Counted from the first letter of the stretch, positions 42,601 through 51,462 are shown. The stretch is 64,000 nt of DNA from Cryobacterium sp. GrIS_2_6 (GCF_035984545.1 NZ_JAXCHP010000001.1:1674001-1738000); one strand, 5' to 3'. Program-made: numbers and translations. The notes: a model not told the origin generated them from the sequence alone.

Positions 42601-44133
42601 ATGAGCACATTCGGCGGACTCAACACCGCATACACCGGCCTCGTCGCCGCCCGCCAGGGCCTCGACGTCGTCGGCCAGAACATCGCCAATGCCGGCACCG
42701 AGGGATACACCCGCCAGCGCGTGACGACCTCGTCAGTGGATGCCGTGACGCGCGTCGGTCTCTTCTCCTCCGGAGTCGGCGCAGGCCAGGGCGTCTCGGT
42801 GACGGGCATCGCCCGCCTCGGCAGCGCGAGCCTCGACGCGCAGGTGCGCGCCTCGGCCGCGGCCGCGGGCTTCTCGGCGGTGCGCGCCAACTCGTTCTCC
42901 GCGGTGGAGGCAGCCACCAACGAACCGGGCACGAGCGGACTGTCTGCGACCCTCTCCAAGTTCTGGGCCGGCTGGCAGGACGTCTCCAACAGCGTCGGCG
43001 ACGCCGCCCCTGCCGGAGTCGTGCTGAGCCAGGCCAACGCCGTGGCCGGCCAGATCGCCTCCAATTACCAGGCCGTCGCGACCGAGTGGTCCTCCCAGCG
43101 TTCGAGCGTCGACTCGATGATCTCCGAGGTGAATGCCGCGGCCACCCAGGTCGCCGGTCTCAACTCCCAGATCCGGATGACGGTCGCGGCGGGCGGTTCC
43201 GCCAACGAACTCCTCGATAAGCGCAGCGCGCTCACCACGACCATCGCCGCACTCACCGGCGGCGTCGTCTCCGAACAGGCCGACGGCACGGTCAGCGTCT
43301 TCGTCGGCGGGAATGCCCTTGTCAGCGGCGACCAGGCCCAGAGCCTGACGGCCGTCGGAGCCACCTCGGTGACGGGAACCGGAGCCAATACCGGAACAGC
43401 CGGCACTGTGCAGGTCGTCTGGACCAGGGATCTCGGCAAGACCCCGCCGACGGCCGTCTCGGTCGACGGCGGCGAACTCGCCGGGGCACTGTCGCTGCTC
43501 GGCCCCGCGACGCTCGACGCCGCTGGCAAGGGAACCGGCTCAACACTCGCCGACGTCGCGGCCACCTACAACGCTTTCGCCACGTCACTCGCCACGAGCG
43601 TCAACGCCGTCTTCAACCCCACGTCGACTGCCGGCGGGGATTTCTTCGGAGTTTCGACCACCGGGGCTGCTGCCCTCGGCCTGAGCGTCCTGCCGAAGAC
43701 GGCAACCGACCTCTCGACGGCGCTCACCGCCGCCGGGACCGCCGCAACCGCCGCAGCAACCGCAGCCGGAACCCCCGCCGTGACCTCGGCCGGCACGATC
43801 GCCGACGCCGTCTCGCAGTTGGGCGCGGGCAAAGCCACCGCCGTCGACCCCGCGACGGGCCTCCCCTTCACCTCGCCGAGCGCCGACTGGTCCACTGTCG
43901 TGACGGGCCTCGCGGTGACCACGAAATCCGAGCTCCAGGGCGCGTCCTTGGCGGACATCACGTCGACCGCAGCCGTCAAGGCCCAGCTGTCCAACGCATC
44001 CGTCGACCTTGACGAAGAGAACGTGAGCCTTCTGATGTTCCAGCACGCGTACCAGGGCGCCGCCCGCGTCATGACCGCCGTCGACGAGATGCTCGACGTG
44101 CTCATCAACAAGACCGGATTGGTGGGCCGCTGA
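42601..44133 (+). CDS. flgK: Hook-filament junction protein FlgK (HAP1)
   Basis: 510 aa. N-terminal FGGLNTAYTGLVAARQGLD and NIANAGTEGYTRQRVTTSSV, C-terminal VDLDEENVSLLMFQHAYQGA, ARVMTAVDEMLDVLINKTG. The central part is Ala/Thr-rich. ATG 42601 lies ten bases after flgN. The open frame reaching back to 42547 is within flgN. Confidence 0.95.
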   Translation: MSTFGGLNTAYTGLVAARQGLDVVGQNIANAGTEGYTRQRVTTSSVDAVTRVGLFSSGVGAGQGVSVTGIARLGSASLDAQVRASAAAAGFSAVRANSFSAVEAATNEPGTSGLSATLSKFWAGWQDVSNSVGDAAPAGVVLSQANAVAGQIASNYQAVATEWSSQRSSVDSMISEVNAAATQVAGLNSQIRMTVAAGGSANELLDKRSALTTTIAALTGGVVSEQADGTVSVFVGGNALVSGDQAQSLTAVGATSVTGTGANTGTAGTVQVVWTRDLGKTPPTAVSVDGGELAGALSLLGPATLDAAGKGTGSTLADVAATYNAFATSLATSVNAVFNPTSTAGGDFFGVSTTGAAALGLSVLPKTATDLSTALTAAGTAATAAATAAGTPAVTSAGTIADAVSQLGAGKATAVDPATGLPFTSPSADWSTVVTGLAVTTKSELQGASLADITSTAAVKAQLSNASVDLDEENVSLLMFQHAYQGAARVMTAVDEMLDVLINKTGLVGR

Positions 44134-44135
44134 CC

Positions 44136-45095
44136 ATGATCTCCCGTGTCACCACCCAGACCCAGATTCGCGCGGCCCAGTCGAGCCTGCAGAGCAACCT
44201 CGCGAGGCTCACGCAGCTGCAGGAGCAGGCCTCCTCCCTCACGACCCTGAAGAACCCCTCGGACGACCCGGCCCGCGCCGCGGATTCCCTTGCGGTGCGG
44301 GCCCAGCAGAGCGCGGTCGCCCAGTACACCCGCAACGTCGACAACGGCACCGGCTGGCTGACGACAGCGGATGCCGCGCTCTCCGCCACCACGAACATCA
44401 TGAACCAGGTGCGCGACATCACCGTGCAGGGCGGCAACGGCTCGCTCTCGCAGACCGCGAAGAGCGCCCTCGCCGCGCAGCTGCAGGGCCTCAAACAGGA
44501 CCTGCTCACCCAGGCGAACACCCAGTACCTCGGACGCAGCGTCTTCGCGGGCACCTCGGACGAGGCCGCGGCCTTCAGGACGACCGCGGCGATCCCGGCG
44601 AACGGGACAACCCCGGCGATTCCGGCGACGGTGACCTACACGGGCACCTCTGGTTCAACCGTCGAGCGCCGCGTCGCCGCGGACTCGACCGTGCGCGTCG
44701 ACTCGAACGGCGCATCCGTTTATGGAACAGGGACCGATTCAGTGTTCACGCTCATCGACAACATCAGCAATGCACTGGACTCGTCGACGGGCGTTGCCGC
44801 TACCGGAGCGACGGCCGCGACGACCGTGAGCGACTACCTCTCGACCGTCGACGACCGACTGACCACGGTCATCGCTGCACAGTCGGACAATGGAGTTCGG
44901 CAGGCACAGCTCGAAAGCGCCGGCGCCGGGCTCGTCGCCAAGGCCGGAACGCTCGAGGCCCAACGATCCGGGATCGAAGACGTGGACCTCGCCCAGGCCG
45001 CCCTTGATCTCAAACTCCAGGAGGTCAGCTACCAGGCTGCGCTCTCCGTGACCGCGAAGGTACTGCAGCACACCCTGATGGACTTCCTCCAGTGA
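44136..45095 (+). CDS. flgL: Hook-filament junction protein FlgL (HAP3)
   Basis: 319 aa flagellin-like: MISRVTTQTQIRAAQSSLQS, LTTLKNPSDDPARAADSLAV, NTQYLGRSVFAGTSDEAAAF, C-terminal GIEDVDLAQAALDLKLQEV. Starts two bases after flgK, ends in a GTGA overlap with fliW. Confidence 0.95.
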   Translation: MISRVTTQTQIRAAQSSLQSNLARLTQLQEQASSLTTLKNPSDDPARAADSLAVRAQQSAVAQYTRNVDNGTGWLTTADAALSATTNIMNQVRDITVQGGNGSLSQTAKSALAAQLQGLKQDLLTQANTQYLGRSVFAGTSDEAAAFRTTAAIPANGTTPAIPATVTYTGTSGSTVERRVAADSTVRVDSNGASVYGTGTDSVFTLIDNISNALDSSTGVAATGATAATTVSDYLSTVDDRLTTVIAAQSDNGVRQAQLESAGAGLVAKAGTLEAQRSGIEDVDLAQAALDLKLQEVSYQAALSVTAKVLQHTLMDFLQ

Positions 45096-45478
45096 GCGCC
45101 TCCCTGACATTCGTCTCCCCACCGCCCGGCCTCGCGCCACTGACCGAGTTCGATCTCACCGAGATCGCCGGAGCCGACGGCCTGTACACGCTGCAGTCCG
45201 CCGAAGACCGGCATACCCGGCTCTTCGTGCTCGACGCCGCGATCTATCTGCCGGAATACTCCCCCGTTATCACCGACGAGCACGCCATTTCCCTCGACCT
45301 GGCCGGCCCCGATGAGGCTCTCGTGCTCGTCGTGACCAACCCGCGCGAAGGCGGGACCACCGTCAACCTGATGGCGCCGATCGTCGTGAACTCGACGACC
45401 GGCCGCTGCGCCCAGATCATCCTCGAAGGTCAGGACTGGTCCCTTCGCGCCGAGCTGGGCGCCGCGTCGGAGGTCTGA
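45092..45478 (+). CDS. fliW: Flagellar assembly factor FliW (CsrA antagonist)
   Basis: 128 aa. FliW features: LTEFDLTEIAGADGLYTLQS, RLFVLDAAIYLPEYSPVITD, DEALVLVVTNPREGGTTVNL, NSTTGRCAQIILEGQDWSLR. In Bacillus, FliW sequesters CsrA until flagellin is exported. Here it closes the flgN operon while csrA is 32 kb away at the other end of the locus. GTG start in the GTGA overlap. Confidence 0.93.
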   Translation: MSASLTFVSPPPGLAPLTEFDLTEIAGADGLYTLQSAEDRHTRLFVLDAAIYLPEYSPVITDEHAISLDLAGPDEALVLVVTNPREGGTTVNLMAPIVVNSTTGRCAQIILEGQDWSLRAELGAASEV

Positions 45479-45656
45479 GCACGCAGTACTGGCGTGCGCG
45501 CGCCGTCCTCAGGTGCGCCTTCCTGAACGGAGTCTCAGGGCATTTCGGCGACGAATGAGGAGCGATTCCCCCGAACGGGAATAGCGTGAGATCCATCGGG
45601 GCATAGCCGCTCGGATTCACCCGTGGCTGCCTGCGCCTCGGGCAATGGAGCCACAA
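45479..45656. other. Intergenic region between fliW and the cytochrome operon
   Basis: 178 bases. A 6-bp hairpin GCACGC/GCGTGC (45479-45497) begins right after the fliW stop, and a second small one ATTCCC/GGGAAT lies near 45566-45583. Neither has a T-run. A promoter for the cytochrome operon is expected here but no clear hexamers were found. Confidence 0.5.
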
Positions 45657-45824
45657 ATGCATGCGCTCATCAGCTATTTTGCAAGCCTCGACAGTCCAGG
45701 TGTCTACCTCGGCTGGGGCGCCTTCCAGATCCAGTTCGGCAACCTCATCGTGATCCTCGTGATGATCCTGCTGTTCGCGCTGGCCCTGTTCCTGCCGTTC
45801 CCGAGCGGAAGGAAACGGCCATGA
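45657..45824 (+). CDS. Small single-pass membrane protein of the cytochrome b operon
   Basis: 55 aa. Reads MHALISYFASLDSPGVYLGW, then GAFQIQFGNLIVILVMI and LLFALALFLPFPSGRKR, a single hydrophobic helix of about 20 residues with a basic end. Not recognised. It overlaps the cytochrome b gene by ATGA, so it is translated with it and may be a small subunit, comparable in size to PetL/PetG-like or cbb3 small subunits (inference only). Confidence 0.7.
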   Translation: MHALISYFASLDSPGVYLGWGAFQIQFGNLIVILVMILLFALALFLPFPSGRKRP

Positions 45825-46504
45825 GCATCCGCGAGGAACGGAAGACCGAACCGGTCGAGGAGTACTACACCTGGACCGGGAAGGCCAGGGGCTGGCTGCT
45901 GAAGCACCTGCCCGCCGACAAACTGCTGCCGCAGGACCAACCGAGCTACGTCGCATCCTGGATCTACGTTTTCGGAATGGGCGCGATCGTCTCGCTCGTC
46001 TTCATCCTGTTTTCCGGCGTCGTGCTGAGCCTGAACGGCCCGGCCTGGTACCACGTCTCCGACTTCGGACACTTCGTGAACAGCGTGCACCTCTGGAGCG
46101 TCGAGCTCTTCTTCATAACGATGGTCGTGCATCTCTGGGGCAAGTACTGGATGGCCGCCTGGCGCGGCGGGCGCACCCTCACCTGGATCACCGGGATGGG
46201 GGCGTTCCTCGTCTCGATCGTCGCGGCATTCACCGGCTACCTGCTGCAGACCAACTTCGACTCGCAGTGGATCGCCTTCGAGGGCAAGGACGCGCTCAAC
46301 GCCTCCGGCATCGGCGCATGGTTCAACGTGGCCAACCTCGGCCAGATCTTCGGGTTCCACATCGTGCTGCTTCCCCTCTTGGTCGGAGCCGTCGTGGCAT
46401 TGCACGTGATCCTGGTGCGGATGCACGGGGTCGTCCCCCCGATCGACGCGGCGGAAACCGACGCCCAGCTGAGTGGCACGGACCGGACGGAGGCGACCCG
46501 ATGA
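45821..46504 (+). CDS. Cytochrome b N-terminal domain protein, b6-like haem spacing
   Basis: 227 aa with four membrane helices. Two bis-histidine pairs are visible: His90 and His104 (14 apart) in SVHLWSVELFFITMVVH, and His180 and His195 (15 apart) in FHIVLLPLLVGAVVALH. The 14/15 spacing is that of cytochrome b6-type proteins. It should bind two b haems and pass electrons across the membrane. No Rieske or cytochrome c gene is next to it, so its redox partner is unknown. ATGA overlaps on both sides. Confidence 0.88.
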   Translation: MSIREERKTEPVEEYYTWTGKARGWLLKHLPADKLLPQDQPSYVASWIYVFGMGAIVSLVFILFSGVVLSLNGPAWYHVSDFGHFVNSVHLWSVELFFITMVVHLWGKYWMAAWRGGRTLTWITGMGAFLVSIVAAFTGYLLQTNFDSQWIAFEGKDALNASGIGAWFNVANLGQIFGFHIVLLPLLVGAVVALHVILVRMHGVVPPIDAAETDAQLSGTDRTEATR

Positions 46505-47466
46505 GCGCCCAGACCATGTCCCGTTCCGACCGGGATGGCCTCGCCCGCCGCCCGTGGCGCGGTACCGTGCGCGAGTACGACCTCTTCAAGGAACTCACGG
46601 TCGCCCTCGTCGTCGTCGGGCTCGTGATCGTCGGTCTCTCGGCGATCGTCGGCTCGCCCGACGAACCGAGTGTCACGCTCAAGTCCTGGGCCCAGGCCCA
46701 GCCCGCCGACTTCGTGGCCACCGCGACCGCCGAACTCGGCGGCACGAGCGAGACCGCCGGCTACGGCCCGCCGTACAACACGACCGCAGACGCGACCCAG
46801 ACCATCGGGGCATTCGACCTGCAGAACTTCTCCGGCGTGCAACTGCCGATCGACACGGCCCAGGACCTCGTGATCACCCCGCTGACGACGCTCAACGCGC
46901 CGCCGAGCGCCGCCCTCGACGCGTGGAACGCCGGGAGTGACACCCAGAAGGCCGACTGGACCGCCGCATACACGGATGCCCTCACGAGCGCCCCCGACGG
47001 CGACCCGGCGCAGGTCGCCACCGGTGAATACGGCCCGGTGCCGGTGCTGACGGATGCGCTGCTCACGATGGCGAGCCAGGGCGCCCTCGACGGCGTGCTG
47101 AACGCCCAGGAGTCGTTCTACAACTCCGACTACACCCGCACGATCCTGTTCCTCGGAGACGGCGCCTACTTCGGCGACCTCGCGACCGCGGCGCATCTCA
47201 CCGGCGACCAGTGGGGCATGATGAACGAGACCGGGAACACCCCCGGTCAGTCGTGGCTGTGGCTGTTCTCCTTCTGGTACCAGATCGAACCGTTCGCGTC
47301 AGCCCCCAACGCCGACCTGCTCGTCGTGCTCCTGATGCTCGTGCTGAGTGTGCTGCTGACGCTCGTGCCCTTCATCCCCGGCTTGCGGGACATCCCGCGG
47401 TGGATTCCGGTCCACCGCCTGATCTGGCGGGACTACTACAAGAAGCGGGCAGCAGGCCGCAGCTGA
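46501..47466 (+). CDS. Membrane protein, probable cytochrome b partner subunit
   Basis: 321 aa. One membrane helix near residues 34-55 (VALVVVGLVIVGLSAIVG), an outside domain of about 200 residues (GYGPPYNTTADATQTIGAFD, TLNAPPSAALDAWNAG, LTDALLTMASQGALDGVL), then two helices (WLWLFSFWYQIEPF, LLVVLLMLVLSVLLTLVPFI) and a basic end. Not recognised by clear motif. Position and the C-terminal helices suggest it supplies the part that subunit IV/C-terminal cytochrome b gives elsewhere. No CxxCH haem motif. Confidence 0.7.
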   Translation: MSAQTMSRSDRDGLARRPWRGTVREYDLFKELTVALVVVGLVIVGLSAIVGSPDEPSVTLKSWAQAQPADFVATATAELGGTSETAGYGPPYNTTADATQTIGAFDLQNFSGVQLPIDTAQDLVITPLTTLNAPPSAALDAWNAGSDTQKADWTAAYTDALTSAPDGDPAQVATGEYGPVPVLTDALLTMASQGALDGVLNAQESFYNSDYTRTILFLGDGAYFGDLATAAHLTGDQWGMMNETGNTPGQSWLWLFSFWYQIEPFASAPNADLLVVLLMLVLSVLLTLVPFIPGLRDIPRWIPVHRLIWRDYYKKRAAGRS

Positions 47467-47560
47467 GCGGAGTGCGCCAACACTAGGTTGGGGACGAGAT
47501 CGATCGTCGCCGAGGTGTCTGCGCGGCCGGTCGCATCCGTGCCTCACCGAAAGGCCTTCT

Positions 47561-48529
47561 GTGTCTCGCTACGACCTCAGCCTGCCCGAGCTTCGCGACT
47601 ACCGGCCGGTCGTCGCCGAACCGGACGACTTCGACGAGTTCTGGGAAGACACCCTCGCGGACGCCCGCCGTTTTCCCGACGAACCGCACCTGACCCGGGT
47701 CGACTCCCCGCTCAGCCAGGTGGAGGTCTACGACATGACCTTCAACGGTTTCGCGGGACAGCCCGTGCGCGCCTGGTTCCTGGTGCCGGCAGGCACGACC
47801 GGCTCACTGCCTGCCGTCGTCGAGTACAACGGCTACGGCGGAGGCCGCGGTCTCCCACACGAGAACCTCGCGTGGGTGACGGCGGGCTATGCCTACCTGT
47901 TCATGGACACGCGGGGCCAGGGCAGCGTCTGGGGCTCCGGCGGGGAGACACCCGACCCGAACGGCACCGGGCCGTCCGCCCCCGGGTTCGTGACCCGCGG
48001 CATCGAACGGCAGCACGATTACTACTACCGCCGGGTCTTCACGGATGCCGCGCGCGCGATCGACGCCGTGCGCACGATTGACCGGGTCGACCCGACCCGC
48101 GTCGCCGTGTGCGGCGGCAGCCAGGGCGGTGGCATCGCTCTCGCGGCCGCTGGCCTCAGCGAGGGACTCATCGGGGTCATGCCCGAAGTGCCGTTCCTCT
48201 GCCACTTCGAGCGGGCCGTCGAGATCACCGACGGGGACCCGTACCAGGAGATCGTGCGATACCTCTCGGTGCACCGCGACCTCGTCGAGCAGACCTTCAC
48301 GACGCTCTCCTACTTCGACGGCGTGAACTTCGCCAAGCGGGCAACGGCTCCCGCGCTCTTCTCCGTCGCTCTGATGGACCCGGTCTGCCCGCCGTCGACG
48401 GTCTTCGCCGCCCTCAACCACTACGCGGGCGAGGCGGACATCGAGGTCTACCCGTTCAACCAGCACGAGGGCGGCGCGGGGCACCACTGGCTGCGGCAGG
48501 CCGCCTGGCTCGAGGAGCGCATCCTCTAG
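47561..48529 (+). CDS. Acetylxylan esterase / cephalosporin-C deacetylase family hydrolase
   Basis: 322 aa alpha/beta hydrolase of the AXE1/CE7 type. Nucleophile Ser in VCGGSQGGGIALAAA, acid Asp in SVALMDPVCPPST, His in YPFNQHEGGAG; the CE7 marker RGQ appears in FMDTRGQGSVWGSGG. Removes acetyl groups from xylo-oligosaccharides or antibiotics. It lacks a signal peptide, so it acts in the cytoplasm. GTG start at 47561. No transporter neighbour. Confidence 0.92.
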   Translation: MSRYDLSLPELRDYRPVVAEPDDFDEFWEDTLADARRFPDEPHLTRVDSPLSQVEVYDMTFNGFAGQPVRAWFLVPAGTTGSLPAVVEYNGYGGGRGLPHENLAWVTAGYAYLFMDTRGQGSVWGSGGETPDPNGTGPSAPGFVTRGIERQHDYYYRRVFTDAARAIDAVRTIDRVDPTRVAVCGGSQGGGIALAAAGLSEGLIGVMPEVPFLCHFERAVEITDGDPYQEIVRYLSVHRDLVEQTFTTLSYFDGVNFAKRATAPALFSVALMDPVCPPSTVFAALNHYAGEADIEVYPFNQHEGGAGHHWLRQAAWLEERIL

Positions 48530-48557
48530 CCGCTCCTCCCCAACCCCAGTTCCCCTC

Positions 48558-48640
48558 ACCAATTCGACGGAGTTTTTGCCCGGAAAGCGCTTATATCGCG
48601 TCCTCACGTGCCAGGAACGCAAAGTCTCCGTCGAATTGGT
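48558..48640. repeat. 83-bp element with 15-bp perfect terminal inverted repeats
   Basis: ACCAATTCGACGGAG at 48558-48572 and its exact complement CTCCGTCGAATTGGT at 48626-48640, separated by 53 bases. After two mismatches the arms match again (TTTG/CAAA). It stands alone between two co-directional genes. It could be a miniature inverted-repeat element or a very long-range hairpin. No ORF inside. Confidence 0.75.
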
Positions 48641-48717
48641 TAGGCCGTCTCACCCGACAGAGCGTCGCCCTGTGGATAACTCGAGCGGGATGTCCCCAGG
48701 TGTTCTAACGTGACCGC

Positions 48718-49293
48718 ATGCGGATCCGCGCGAGGTACCGGCTGGCGACGACGACCCTGTGCGCCGCCCTGTGCGCAGCCGGTCTGCTCGTCGTGTCCGG
48801 GTGCGCGCCGTCACCGGCGCCGATCGCGAGCCCGTCTGCGTCTCCGACAGCGGATGCGCCCGCTTTCGCCTCAGAGGCCGACGCCCTCGAGGCCGCGCGA
48901 ACCGCCTACGCCGCTTACTTGGCCTTGTCGACGACGGTTGGTCATGAGGGCGGGAAGTCGCCGGAGCGTATGGCTGCGGTAGCAACGGGTGAAGGCCTTA
49001 CCCATGAAGTGGCGTCTCTCCAGAAACTCGCGGATTCAGGAAAGCACGGCGTTGGCGAATTTAGCTTTGATTCGCTGAAGCTCCAATCCACGAATCTGGA
49101 AATGGGAACCGTCACAACGTATCTCTGTCTAGATGTCTCCAGTACCAATGTTGTTGATAATTCCGGCACAACTACAATCCCTGCGAATCGCCCTGTCCGC
49201 TATCCCCTTCAGGTCAGTTTCGCATGGAATCCCTCGGACCGGCGCCTTCTCCTCGAGAGCTCTGAATCATGGCTTGGCACAAACTTCTGCTAG
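48718..49293 (+). CDS. Putative lipoprotein with AT-rich second half
   Basis: 191 aa, not recognised. Signal peptide with lipobox LLVVSGC, then a Pro/Ser/Thr linker and a small domain (EADALEAARTAYAAYLAL, PVRYPLQVSFAWNPSDRRLL). From about 49000 the base composition falls to roughly 48 per cent GC against near 70 around, and codon use becomes mixed. It overlaps the next gene by 25 bases. Likely a surface or secreted protein of accessory character. Confidence 0.75.
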   Translation: MRIRARYRLATTTLCAALCAAGLLVVSGCAPSPAPIASPSASPTADAPAFASEADALEAARTAYAAYLALSTTVGHEGGKSPERMAAVATGEGLTHEVASLQKLADSGKHGVGEFSFDSLKLQSTNLEMGTVTTYLCLDVSSTNVVDNSGTTTIPANRPVRYPLQVSFAWNPSDRRLLLESSESWLGTNFC

Positions 49294-50114
49294 CGGTCAT
49301 CGCGCTGTCTCCACTCTGGTTTGTGCAGGGTCCCACCGGTGGACAACCTACGAAAGTCGGCTTGTGTGCCGCATGGGAGGCCTCATCCATAGATTGTCAG
49401 GATCCACCACCGGTCACCGGCGTCGTGAACGGCGGGGGCGTGGACTTGTCGACGGGTTTCGACTCGGGGTCGGGACCCGGCGGCGGCGTTTCGGGGACGG
49501 TCGGCGGCGCGGGCGCCGCGGGCAGCGCGAGCAACTCGGGCACTCCGGGCTCGACGCCGACACCGACTGTGGGGCTTCCGTTCGTGCGGGACGGGTTCGC
49601 CGTCAACTGCCCGCTCTGCGACCCGAATCTCGTCGTCCGCATCAGCGACCTCGTCAATTTCCCGGCGGCCGCACCCGGCCAGGGCATGGAACCCAACGGC
49701 TGGGCGATCACAGGACTCCCGGCGAATTTCCTGGCCCAGGCATCCGTGCACGTGCGCTCGGGCGTGCTGCTCGGGTTCCCCGCCGAGGTCCGTTTCACGC
49801 CGACGCGATTCCACTGGGACGTCGGCGACGGTACGCTCATCGACTCCGCGACGGGCGGTGCGAGCTGGGCCGCCCTCGGCGTACCGGAGTTCTCGGACAC
49901 CGCCACCAGCCATATCTTCAGGTCAACGGGCCGGCACACCGTGGTGCTTTCGGTCGTCTACTCGGCGGAGTACCGCGCCGGCGGTCAGCCGTGGCGTCCG
50001 GTGCAGGGCACCCTCACGATCGCCGCGCCCGCGATCGCGGTCGTCGTCAGCACGGCCTCGACCGTCCTCGTCGGCCAGGACTGCTCGGCCAACCCGTCCG
50101 GCCCCGGCTGCTGA
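49269..50114 (+). CDS. Exported protein with PKD-like domain
   Basis: 281 aa. N-terminal hydrophobic export segment (LLLAVIALSPLWFV), a Gly/Ser-rich spacer at about 55-100, then a domain with FTPTRFHWDVGDGTLIDS and SHIFRSTGRHTVVLSVVYSA, which follows the WDFGDG...Y...G.Y.V pattern of PKD beta-sandwiches. Two Cys pairs flank it. Adhesive or cell-surface role is typical of such domains. The first 50 codons belong to the AT-richer patch shared with the upstream gene. Confidence 0.72.
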   Translation: MAWHKLLLAVIALSPLWFVQGPTGGQPTKVGLCAAWEASSIDCQDPPPVTGVVNGGGVDLSTGFDSGSGPGGGVSGTVGGAGAAGSASNSGTPGSTPTPTVGLPFVRDGFAVNCPLCDPNLVVRISDLVNFPAAAPGQGMEPNGWAITGLPANFLAQASVHVRSGVLLGFPAEVRFTPTRFHWDVGDGTLIDSATGGASWAALGVPEFSDTATSHIFRSTGRHTVVLSVVYSAEYRAGGQPWRPVQGTLTIAAPAIAVVVSTASTVLVGQDCSANPSGPGC

Positions 50115-50121
50115 CCTCGCG

Positions 50122-50238
50122 CTATTTCCGCCGCGACAACCGGATGGCGATGACGATGACGGCCACAGCGATAGCCGCCATCACCACGAAGCCGCCAACG
50201 AGAATCAACACGTGCCAGCCAGTCAGATTATTCAACAT
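50122..50238 (-). CDS. Tiny single-pass membrane protein
   Basis: 38 aa: MLNNLTGWHVLILVGGFVV, then MAAIAVAVIVIAIRLSRRK. Strong GGGGGAGA ribosome site directly before ATG 50238, which decides this start over an open frame reaching 50307. The first ten residues recall the N-terminus of TatA, but the amphipathic helix and the rest of TatA are absent, so I do not call it tatA. Convergent with the PKD gene, seven bases between stops. Confidence 0.6.
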   Translation of the reverse strand: MLNNLTGWHVLILVGGFVVMAAIAVAVIVIAIRLSRRK

Positions 50239-50454
50239 TCTCCCCCCAGAGGCCGGCTGTCGGACCGGCGATACCAGAAGGCTAGCCGACCCCGGGTTCG
50301 CGCGCACTCCCTTCTGCGGGGTCCCTCTCCGGGACTGGCCGTGCGCGGACTGCTATCTGGGCACGGCAACGCGGAATGATAGGAACTGTGCACCGACACC
50401 CTCGCTGGTCGCACCGCAGTTTCGATTCGCCCCCACGACCAAGGACGCCCCGCG

Positions 50455-51399
50455 ATGACCGACGTATCCCGCTCCCTCACCATTGATGCCGGCCAGACCG
50501 GCATCCGCGCCCTGCTTCGCTCGGCCGACGGACGCCACGACACGTTCGACTTCGCCGGCATTCGCACCGACCGGGCGCTGATGCCCCAGCTCGCCGATGT
50601 CGTCAAGGCCGTCGCCGCGACCGAAAGCGGGCTCTCCGACGACCTCGGCATTCGTACCCTGAGCGCAGGCGTCTCCGGTTTCACGCAGTCCGACGCCGAC
50701 GCCGCGGAGCTCCGTCATCTCACCCACGGGCTCGGCGTGCAGGACGTCTTCCTCGCCCACGACTCGGTGACCTCGTACCTGGGCGCCCTCGGCGACACCC
50801 CCGGTGCCGTGATCGCCGTCGGCACCGGCGTCGTCACTCTGGCGGTCGGTGTGGGCGCCGTCGCCCGGGTCGACGGCTGGGGATACCTGATCGCGGATGC
50901 CGGCAGCGGCTATTGGCTCGGACGTGCCGCCCTCGACGCGGTCATGCGCGACTACGACGGGCGCGGACAAGTGACGGCCCTCCGCGACGCCGTCCAGACG
51001 GAATTCCCGAACCTCGAAACCCTCTACCTCGAGCTGCAGGCCGACCCCGCCCGGGTGAGCCGGATCGCGGCGTGGTCGCGGTCGGTCACCGCCCTCGCGG
51101 CAACGGATGCCGTCGCCGCTGCGATCTGCGACGCTGCGTCCGCAGAGCTCGCCCTGTCGGTGCGCACGGGACTCGAACGGGTAGGCCAGTCGGAAGTCGA
51201 CGCACCCGTGATCGGCGGGCTCGGCGGCGTGCTGCGCTCACCCGAGATCGCGACCCGCTTCGAGCGCGACCTGCACGCGGTCTGGCCGGCGGCGGACATC
51301 CGCTTTCCCACGGCGAACGGTCTCGACGGCGCCGCGCTCCTGCCGAACCTGGCCGCCGACAGCGCCGTCCTCAGCCTGGTCGCGCGCTCCCGCGCCTGA
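50455..51399 (+). CDS. BadF/BadG/BcrA/BcrD-type ATPase, probable N-acetylglucosamine kinase
   Basis: 314 aa of the actin-like ASKHA fold. Phosphate-1 loop SLTIDAGQTGIRALL, phosphate-2 VIAVGTGVVTLAVGV, adenosine motif VIGGLGGVLRSPEIA; GWGYLIADAGSGYWLGRAAL is characteristic of NAGK-like members. It probably phosphorylates an amino sugar from cell-wall turnover. Stands alone with AAGGAC as ribosome site. Starts at ATG 50455. Confidence 0.85.
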   Translation: MTDVSRSLTIDAGQTGIRALLRSADGRHDTFDFAGIRTDRALMPQLADVVKAVAATESGLSDDLGIRTLSAGVSGFTQSDADAAELRHLTHGLGVQDVFLAHDSVTSYLGALGDTPGAVIAVGTGVVTLAVGVGAVARVDGWGYLIADAGSGYWLGRAALDAVMRDYDGRGQVTALRDAVQTEFPNLETLYLELQADPARVSRIAAWSRSVTALAATDAVAAAICDAASAELALSVRTGLERVGQSEVDAPVIGGLGGVLRSPEIATRFERDLHAVWPAADIRFPTANGLDGAALLPNLAADSAVLSLVARSRA

Positions 51400-51462
51400 T
51401 CCACGCCCCTGATCCGCGAGAATCGGCCGGGCAACCGCTGCGATCGGCAGTGCCGGGCGCGG

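Noticed and set aside
50122..50307. tatA gene
   Set aside because: MLNNLTGWH resembles a TatA start, but the protein ends after one helix at 38 aa with no amphipathic helix.
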